From Zasmidium citrigriseum (lineage: Eukaryota; Ascomycota; Dothideomycetes; Mycosphaerellales; Mycosphaerellaceae), in contig NHNW01000014.1 of NCBI GenBank assembly GCA_002786025.1, positions 558,001 through 622,000 of the forward strand: 64,000 bases of DNA, written 5' to 3'. Below the pieces are notes generated by a model that was given only the letters and a program-made list of their open reading frames with translations, was not told the DNA's origin and ran no database searches. Made by a program: the position numbers and the translations under genes. Below are positions 56,673-64,000 of this stretch, in pieces; position 1 is the first letter of the stretch; the number at the start of each line of letters is the position of its first letter.

Positions 56673-57266
56673 TTAGTCCGCCATCTCGAGAGTACTGCAC
56701 CACTCATCGAAAAACTCCACCACCCTGCCCATCTTGAAGCCCTCCTTGTCCTTGGTCAAGTCAATCTTGAAATGCTTCAACACGTTCCATCCCATGCGTC
56801 TAGTCGCTGATCTCTCAAGACAGATACCATAGACGGCCTTATCATTCTCTTGTTGGAATGGCAGCATGCGTGCCCAACTGCCCTTCGGAGGGTCGGGCAC
56901 CGCGCGGAAGTGGACCACGTTGGATAGGACTCTGTGGTGGTCGAGGCTGATGAGGTTGAAACGAGCCGCAAATCTCTCTATGAGTGGGTTGTACTTGTTG
57001 TTCCCGAGCGCTTTGATCTGGGCCTTCGACATTGGCTTCAGCCACAGTGCACGCTGCAGCGGCAAGGAGCCGTCGATGGTTGCTTTGAATGTCTTGCTGA
57101 CTCGCTGGCCTGAAGAATCACATGGTTAGCGCCATAATCTCATGTGACAGAAGAAGGCCACTATGCCTTGCCACATACAGTGTAGCAGGGTCTGCATGTC
57201 CAAGTTTTCGAGTACGGCCTCCAAGAGCTCAGTAGTCGCTAGCACTTTGTTGACGGCCGACGCCAT
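56673..57266 (-). CDS. F-box-like protein, cluster member 9 (with intron)
   Basis: Two exons, 57266-57179 and 57109-56673, 69-bp intron, 174 residues. F-box-like TTELLEAVLENLDMQTLLHCQRVSKTFKATI, split after LLH by a phase 1 intron at the same place as member 8. Also KGSWARMLPF and FKMGRVVEFF. Members 8 and 9 form a sub-branch with GSWxRM and KMGxVV instead of TLGE. Confidence 0.8.
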
Positions 57267-57404
57267 GTTGTCGGAGGTGTGGGTGTGGGTTGGTACGGAG
57301 GTGGATGTCTGGAAGAGGTTGTTGCGTATGTGCGACAGCTCAAGCGAGGAAAGCGCGAAAGAAAGCAGGCAAACGAAGGACGGAGACACTAGCGCCAGTC
57401 TGTG

Positions 57405-57420
57405 CTTCCACATGTCAAGA
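57405..57420 (-). promoter_or_regulatory. Shared F-box-family upstream motif (copy 9, partial)
   Basis: CTTCCACATGTCAAGA on the plus strand, 139 bp upstream of ATG 57266; it keeps CACATG and, on the opposite strand, a CTTG. Confidence 0.4.
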
Positions 57421-57523
57421 GTCTGTCAGAAAAGTTCGTTATTCCATCATGATACCTATACAATCTAGCAGACGGGTATCTCAAAAAGCCACAATTTCCC
57501 TCCCATGTCTTCAGACGTCCAAT

Positions 57524-58983
57524 CTACTTCTTGACGATACCGTCCTGCTGACTCCTCTTGTAACCAGGGAATTGCTCAAGCTGGCTCTCGTCCAAATTCT
57601 CAAGCTGAGGGCAAGCCAACTGACCCATCAGATCTCCAATCGCATCGGTCAGCTTGGCGATAGAGCCGAGCAACACATCCGGCTTCGCATTCGCCGCGAA
57701 TTGATATGCGAGACAAGCGAACTTGTTGCCATTGAGGAGGTCGGCGCCGTTCATCACGCCTCCGGTCAAGTCTTCGACGTTGACGCCAGTGAAGGAGTTG
57801 GTCGTTCCGGTGTTGCCGCCGATGTCGAGGAACTTGGGGTACAAAGCGGCTGCGTTGGCCAGATCCGTAAGGAAGTAAGCTTGATCGTATGGGTACTCGA
57901 TGGCTCGTCGGTACTGCACAGAAGTCAGTGTCGTCACACATTGCTATGCGTCGCAGGTGTAACATACCCAATTCTTTGGAATGCTCTCTTGACCTTGGTT
58001 GGCGGTGTAGGAACCCTCAGATCCGGTCATACCGAACCAGGTGGCGATGTTGTCGTAGGAGAGCTGGCCGTAGGGATGTTCGGCGCTGTGGTTCGCCATG
58101 AAGCGGTAGATGAAGGTGTAGCTAAAAACGACGAGGTCAGCAATGATCCATAGAGGGACCATGGACAGGACTAGTACGTACGCGGCAGGCTGGACAGCAA
58201 CGCCGGTGAATGGACCGTTGAAGAAGTATGGGTTGTTGGCGATCTGTTGGTCGAACCGCTTGCTGCGGAATTTGGTGAGAGAGTTCAGGTCGACATAGCC
58301 GCCGGGCGAGGTGGCGATCATATCGTTGAATTGATCTGCTTGGGTCTTGTAATCGTTTCCTTCTTCATAAAGGTCGGGTCTGGTCGGCGAGGCATCAGAT
58401 TCGTATCTATTGCAACGATGGTTAGTCAACTGCAAGATCAGAACGATTGTGCGATGGCGTACTTATTATGGCTGCCACTGATACCATTGCCGCCACCGAG
58501 AAGTCCACCAAGCGAGGCTGGTGGTGTTCCGCCGATAGACCACGCGGTTCCAGAGCCATCGATAACAGCGCCGTAAGCTGCAAGGAAGAGAGCCAGGCCA
58601 GGTCCCATACCGACCACATTCATCGTGGCGTCGACGAACTCAGTGATCGTGGCATAGCCGTTATGTGGCAGGAAGCCATGGTTGGCGAAAGCATTCAAAC
58701 CGGGACAAGGACCTCTCAAATCGTTAGGACCAGGTGCGACGTATTCGTGACCTGATCCTTCTCCAACATCGACAAGCTGCTTCTCGGCGTCGAAGATAGG
58801 CACAGGCTCGAAGATTTTCGTTGCACCGTCGGCGGTAGTGAGGCCCTGACGTTTCAGGTGTTCGTTGGCAGCCTGCATGATCTTGGGATCCCGGGCAGCA
58901 GCATCCTGCATAGCCTGGAAGGGAAAGGCCGTAGCCGTCGTGGCCATAGCCAACACAAGGCGTTGAGACGTCGAGAACTTCAT
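57524..58983 (-). CDS. Secreted heme-thiolate peroxidase (chloroperoxidase/peroxygenase family)
   Basis: Four exons: 58983-58463, 58406-58182, 58121-57968 and 57913-57524, 429 residues. Introns of 56, 60 and 54 bp; the 60-bp one is in frame and lacks a stop, so an unspliced frame reads through it. MKFSTSQRLVLAMATTATAF is a signal peptide. The heme-ligand motif is RGPCPGLNAFANHGFLPHNG with C93. The acid-base glutamate is probably E176 in YESDASPTR, where peroxygenases usually have EGD; FMANHSAEHPYG follows. Such enzymes use H2O2 to oxygenate or halogenate aromatic and aliphatic substrates outside the cell. The N-terminal 85 residues before the PCP motif are longer than in short peroxygenases. 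Substrate unknown. Confidence 0.88.
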
Positions 58984-59919
58984 GGTTGTGTCGTTGAAAG
59001 TGTTTCGCACCCAAACGGTGGATCCAGAGAAAAGCGAACACAACCGGAACGACGACCTATATATCGCAACCACTCGTCCGTCGGCCCAGTCCACTCACAA
59101 CGCTCCCGACTAATCATTTTTGCTTTCCGTAGCAATTGGTCGACCATGCCTTCCCTATCAAGGCATAACGCCTTGCGACGGTGCAACCATCGTCATCGGC
59201 GCAAGCCTGATCGACAGTACTGAACCCCAGTCTTTCCCCAGAAAGCACAAGAGTCTTGCGGGGACGAAGCGAGATGTAGATTTGTATCGTTCAAGTCCAT
59301 GTCGATCATAGCCGAATCCTTTCTAGACCGAACGAATTCGAACGGTAGACACAAGACGTCCCCTCTTTGCGGTGCGAGCGCACTGCGGCGGCAGTTCTGC
59401 TGGCCAGTCAACTTGGTGGCATTTGTTTTTTCCTAGTATATTGGGTGGCGAAGTCTCTTAGAGTGCGTCACGGAACATGAGGAAGGTGCGTCGTCGGTCG
59501 CTCACGTGAGGACCCTTGATTTGATAAAGTGAGGCTCATTTAACCTCGACTTCAAGGTTCTGACAGATCGAAAGTGTATCAACCAGGATTCCAACCACAG
59601 TGCACCTCTGTCGCAAGCGGCCGTCTTGGCTGGATCAGCATTGTTCGAAGGATGGCTTTGATGTGTATCGGATCTCAACGGTGGGAGCTCATCTCGAGGA
59701 TGGCTGATAAGAACAGAAGAGCTTCTTTTCTTGGCTATTCATACTCGTGACTCGTGTGTACTTCTAACATGTGTACCACCATCCCATTACCTAGCAACAA
59801 GAACGCTCACTCCTGGTATCGCATCGCTTCAAGCAGACGCTTTGCATGATGCCGCTGATTCAACGTCGCGAAAGTGTGGGTATCCCTTGAATGTACTGAC
59901 TCCAGAGATGAAATCCGAC
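58984..59919. other. Intergenic region
   Basis: 936 bp between the peroxidase promoter and the 3' end of the CSC1 gene. Short overlapping frames only. Confidence 0.5.
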
Positions 59920-62900
59920 CTAGTAATACACCTTCTCCTCGTAAATGGGAGGTCGACCGCCCTCCGCATCCCAGCAGACCTTGTTTTTCTCGTCGAGATA
60001 GGCGCCGTCATCGGTAATCGGAATTACTTTGCTGGTATCGCTGACTTCTTGCCTGCTGACGCCCATAGGATCGCGAGGAATCCAAAGAAGCGGCGTGTCG
60101 GCAATGATGGCAGGATTGTAGAAGGCAGTCTCTTCCTCCCGTGGCGAGTAATGGATAGCAATGTCCTTTGGAACCATTCGCCGCATGGTCTCATAGTCGG
60201 TGTAGATGTCGGGTCGTAGCCACTTGACGAAGAAGTTGGGCTTCTTGTGGGGCGCTGGTCCGACTTCATGGACGCCATTTGTGGCATGGCCTTCCTTTGC
60301 GGAGCCGTCGACAGTCTCGTGCACGCCGTTCTCGCCATCCAGAAGACGCTGCTCTTCCGCGTCCAGACTCTTCGGCAGGTAGTTCAGCAGCGGGGCCATG
60401 GCACTGTTGAGGCTGATCTGGTAGAGAGCCGTGAAGATCAAGAAGACAATCATGAGGATCAGTGGACCGAGTGCCCCGACGCTGGTGCCAGTAGCGATAG
60501 CGAACAGACCAATGAGGCAGACCTATTAAACGTTAGTAAGCTGCTACCACGAGGCATTCGGGAGTTGCTCACCTCTGCAACGTAAAGTCCGACGAACAAG
60601 TGCTGGAGAGCTCGTGGGTAGACCAGACCCTTCGTGTCGATGACAGCGTTGGACACAAACAGGAGGTTGTATCTGTATGCGAAGTAGAACAGGAAAAGAC
60701 TGATAGCGGCGAATCCCAAGACTAGAGGAGCAATGGCGGCGTAGCAGATGGCAATGACGAACAAGTTGGTGTAAATGGGGAAAAGAGTACCCCAGCCGAT
60801 GCCAGAAAGTGAGATCCAGCGCTTGTACATCTTGCGGGGCGTCTTGTCGAGTATCTTGCCGAGAAGCATGAACTGCCAGATATTAGTGTCTGCTTGAGAT
60901 TCGTTGATGTATGGGGCAAACTTACCAGGATGAGTCCGACCAAGCCAAGAAGTAAGCTCGACACGATAGCAAGGCCCTGAAGAATGAAGTACGAGAGGTA
61001 GAAGGTGCTCGCCAGAGGTAGGTTGTTTGCGAGGATAGTCGTAACGGAGGCCGGATTCTGGGAGACTTTCTGAACCACCGAGGATGCTGCGCTTCCTAGA
61101 GTGGCCACCAAGAAGACCTGAACGATTTGGAAGGCCAGAGGGTTGTTAGCTTGAGAGACCTCTTGGGGGAAGACTTCTGTTCTTCAATCTACTCACCGAA
61201 ATAACTGTTCTGCACACTCAGTTCAACAGCGCTGGCCGTGGGGTCACCCTGAGTCTTCGCGGCGAATCGTAGGATGATTGGCAGGAGTGACATCAGTACA
61301 GCCAGGAGGATCGTCGGCAGCAGACCGGTAACGACGCCGAGAATGACTTTGGGAATATCGTTGATGAAGTCGAGCCATGGGAGGATACAAGTGAGGTAGT
61401 TGATGTTGCTGATAGCACCCACGACGGCGACAGGGAACGACCAGAACTTGGAGAGGTCAGCACATTGTTTGTGGGGGAAAAGGAGGGGCTTATTCTGCTC
61501 CTGAATTTACGTACGATGATCAGAGCAACGAGGAATCCAATAACGACGATCTGGCGGATGACGCGCTCCCACCATTTGATACGGAGATTGCCCCAGTTGA
61601 CCTACACATTGTGTATCAGCAAAACATATGGTACGGCTCGATTATCCTCGGAATACCTACCTCTTCAGGAGTCATGCCGATGAAACGAGGTGCCATCTGC
61701 AGGATCTGATGGTGCGTAAGGCTCTGGTAGGCGGCCTGAGCCAATGCGGTTGTCTCGAACTCAACGAAAACCGAGTTGAGCTTGGTTGCTTGAAGATTGC
61801 GGTGTTTCGCCTGTTCGGCATCGACCTCGGGGATGAGCTTCTTCAGCTCGGTACGACACCAATCGATTGTATCCACCTTCTTGCCGATAAGAGGCTTGAG
61901 ACGATGCGTAGGGCGCTCTTTGGGGCTGATGTATCGGGCGGCAAGGGAAGTGCCTTCGCCGATCGAAGCCTCTTCGGATGCTGAACGTTCTCCCTTCTTT
62001 TCGGCCTTCAGACGGTTGGCATTGGCAGTCTTTACGAGCTTCGTCTCGGCAGCCTCGAGCTTCATGGCGGCCTTGTCTCGATCTCCAACCTTCTCTTCCA
62101 AATCCTTACAATCCGTGGCAAGCCAGATGCGACGAACACCGGGATTCAGCATTCGCTTCAGCTTGGTCTCATCCATGAACTCTTCCGGGACAGAGGTGTA
62201 GAGGACCGTACGTGAGGAAATTCGACTGGCGTACAAAGGAGACATCAAGTATGCTTGGCGCAAGTTGATGTAGTAGATGCTGTGAGAAGTCAGCTTAACC
62301 TACTCAATGAGTCGCCCAATCTCGAGATACATACCTCTCCCTCGTAATCGTATAGATTATGAAAGAAAAGTAGATGATGGCGCATCCGGCATGAGCAAAG
62401 TACTTGTAGTAGTTGTTGGTCACGTTTGCGAACGTGAGCAGATCCAGCTGCTTCTTGCCTCCTCCTCCGGTGGCATTGATTGGAAAGAGAACGGGCCAGG
62501 TGATAGCACATCCCACGAGACAGCAGACGACAGAGATTTTGATGAATCGCAGAAAGAGGTAACCGTCGAGCGTATGGTGGTTGAGGACGTATGTGTCGGG
62601 CATCGACCAGAACTCGCTGACCCACCCGAGCATGCCATCCTTGGGCCGGGGCGTCTTCTGCTCATCTCGTAACGAGCCGACAAAGGTTCGGGGACGGTAG
62701 TAGCGAGGGAATTTGTTCCTCAGCAGGAGGAAGAGGGCTAACCAGACTGTTTACAAAATTGTCAGTATATCTCCTCGTGCTTTCGAGAAGAAGCTTCGTA
62801 CCAGCAGCATAAGCGGCGACTACTCAATGGTTAGCAACAAGTCATTCTACCACAGATAGAGGATATGTACCTGGCGCAAGGGTAGACAGAATCGAAGTAA

Positions 62901-63046
62901 CAGAATTGCTATCTTGGTCGCTTTGAGATGAACCTATGTTACTGTCGTTCGATTGATTCTGTAGGTGAAGTGAGGTTAGCCTTTGCTGGTCAGAAAGCCA
63001 ATTGAGTTCCGAGGCGTACAATGTTCGCCGAGCAGCTGTTTCCCAT
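59920..63046 (-). CDS. CSC1: CSC1/OSCA-type mechanosensitive or osmosensitive cation channel
   Basis: Ten exons: 63046-63020, 62958-62871, 62819-62802, 62746-62335, 62279-61661, 61601-61515, 61446-61197, 61149-60926, 60872-60573 and 60522-59920. All phases fit, 875 residues. The family (DUF221, calcium-permeable stress-gated channels) has about eleven membrane spans. Seen here: short extracellular N-terminus, an ALFLLLRNKFPRYYRPRT span end, the conserved MPDTYVLNHHTLDGYLFLRF segment, a cytosolic RNA-recognition-like domain (about residues 190-380), then the pore spans (FWSFPVAVVGAISNINYL, AFQIVQVFLV, WGTLFPIYTNLFVIAICYA) and a soluble acidic tail. Exon 1 encodes 9 residues and exon 3 only 6 (18 bp). 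The acceptor of exon 8 could also be 61162, adding four residues. Confidence 0.92.
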
Positions 63047-64000
63047 TTTCGGAGACTTCAGCTCCTGCGGGAGCGCGTGATTCGAGGTCCGATGTGCGCT
63101 CCGTCGCTGGGCTCGTCGCTGACAATGCTGTCGAGGAGGTGGTGGTGGCCCGGTCGCAAGAAGTGAAGAGGACAGGGAGAAAAGGCTCCTGGCGACGACG
63201 TCTGAGTCGCGGCGCGTGGGTGAATCGAAAGCGGGCTAGCGGTCAAATGTTGGCGCTGCACGGACAACGTCACTATTTTGATTGCGACAAGCGAGGAATC
63301 TCTCGACGCTCTTCACATGCTGCCCAAGAAGCTGTCTCGCGGGACATGTGGCTCGTGTTATATCTCTGTCCTGCTTGACGGTTTGACAGGCTCTCCATTT
63401 CGCACGACAATGGCCGTCGACACTCTAGCTGCAACAGGCCACTCGTTGCGATGCCACGCAGCGTCAGGCCTGCTGAGACACGGCCAAGAGACTGTTCGAG
63501 CCACACCGCAGCTCCCTCTCAGCCACAGCAAGGCCGATCTGATGCTGTTTCCCTGGTTTCATCACGCGCGGCGGCTCTCCTCTGGAAAAGGGTAAACTCG
63601 CGTCCACATGAGCCGATAGCGATACGACAAACACCGTCAATCAGCGCAGAAACCAGCAAATTTCTGCTTGCGATTCTCATTTTGTTGAGAGATGATGCTG
63701 GACGATAGCCCGGGCGCCTCTTCGGACTCTGCGAAACCTGTCCGGCAAATTTCTTGCCTCTCGGATACACAGAGCGAATTGGGGCGTTGTACCTAGTGTT
63801 CGACAGGGGCCGCCAGCAAATAGCCCCTGCTCTGGCGGTGGCTGGTGCCAGTTCGAGGCCGCGATCGAACGAGATTTCCGCGACTTCACCTTATCGCTTG
63901 CCTGACACCCATGCACAGCTGTACCACCATGTCGACAGCAACAATCAAGGCAATGCACGCCATGCAGCCGTGGACAACGAGAGAGGTCTGCGATAACGAT
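63047..64000. other. Right-end region without supported gene
   Basis: About 950 bp upstream of CSC1, with overlapping short frames on both strands and no recognisable product. A gene may begin beyond the window. Confidence 0.45.

Overview
This window is nuclear DNA of a filamentous ascomycete. Short GT-AG introns of about 45-115 bp with CTRAC-type branch sites, GLFG and TSC1/DENN/HEI10-type genes, repeat-induced point mutation (RIP) and an expanded small F-box-like family all point that way. I infer a Dothideomycete (Capnodiales/Mycosphaerellales-like), but the sequence alone does not prove the order.

Positions 1 to about 13,015 are a silent transposon graveyard in which RIP has gone almost to completion. 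The dinucleotides CA and TG are nearly absent (I found seven by eye in 13 kb), so ATG has become ATA and CAG/CAA/TGG have become stops. The nesting can still be read. A Tc1/mariner-like transposase on the minus strand was split by a complete Gypsy chromovirus at 4591-12146, also on the minus strand, with 231-bp LTRs, CCTAG target duplication and a polypurine tract. To the left lies a long unidentified plus-strand coding relic (about 538-4220). The Gypsy element also carries an extra reading frame in opposite orientation next to its 3' LTR (about 5298-6359), which is the least explained item here.

From 13.1 kb the base composition switches within about 100 bp to ordinary euchromatin. First comes a frameshifted ALKBH1-like pseudogene (13.5-14.8 kb). 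Then come conserved housekeeping genes: a DENN-domain protein, a HEI10/CCNB1IP1-like RING protein, nucleoporin Nup49, a MATE transporter, a histidine-rich secreted peptide, FAD synthase, Tap42, Dicer-like 1 and TSC1/hamartin. Tap42 and TSC1 both belong to the TOR pathway. Dicer-like 1 is transcribed divergently from Tap42.

From 41.5 to 57.3 kb is an accessory region: nine small F-box-like paralogs, all on the minus strand, most with a shared CTTGGCA..CACATG-type motif 95-210 bp upstream of the start codon. The array is interrupted by a secreted HExxH metalloprotease gene and by an eight-exon gene for a 1232-residue secreted SGNH hydrolase with fibronectin-III-like and cysteine-rich modules.

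The right end holds a secreted heme-thiolate peroxidase (chloroperoxidase/peroxygenase family) and a ten-exon CSC1/OSCA-type stress-gated channel gene. I saw no rRNA, convincing tRNA gene or CRISPR array.
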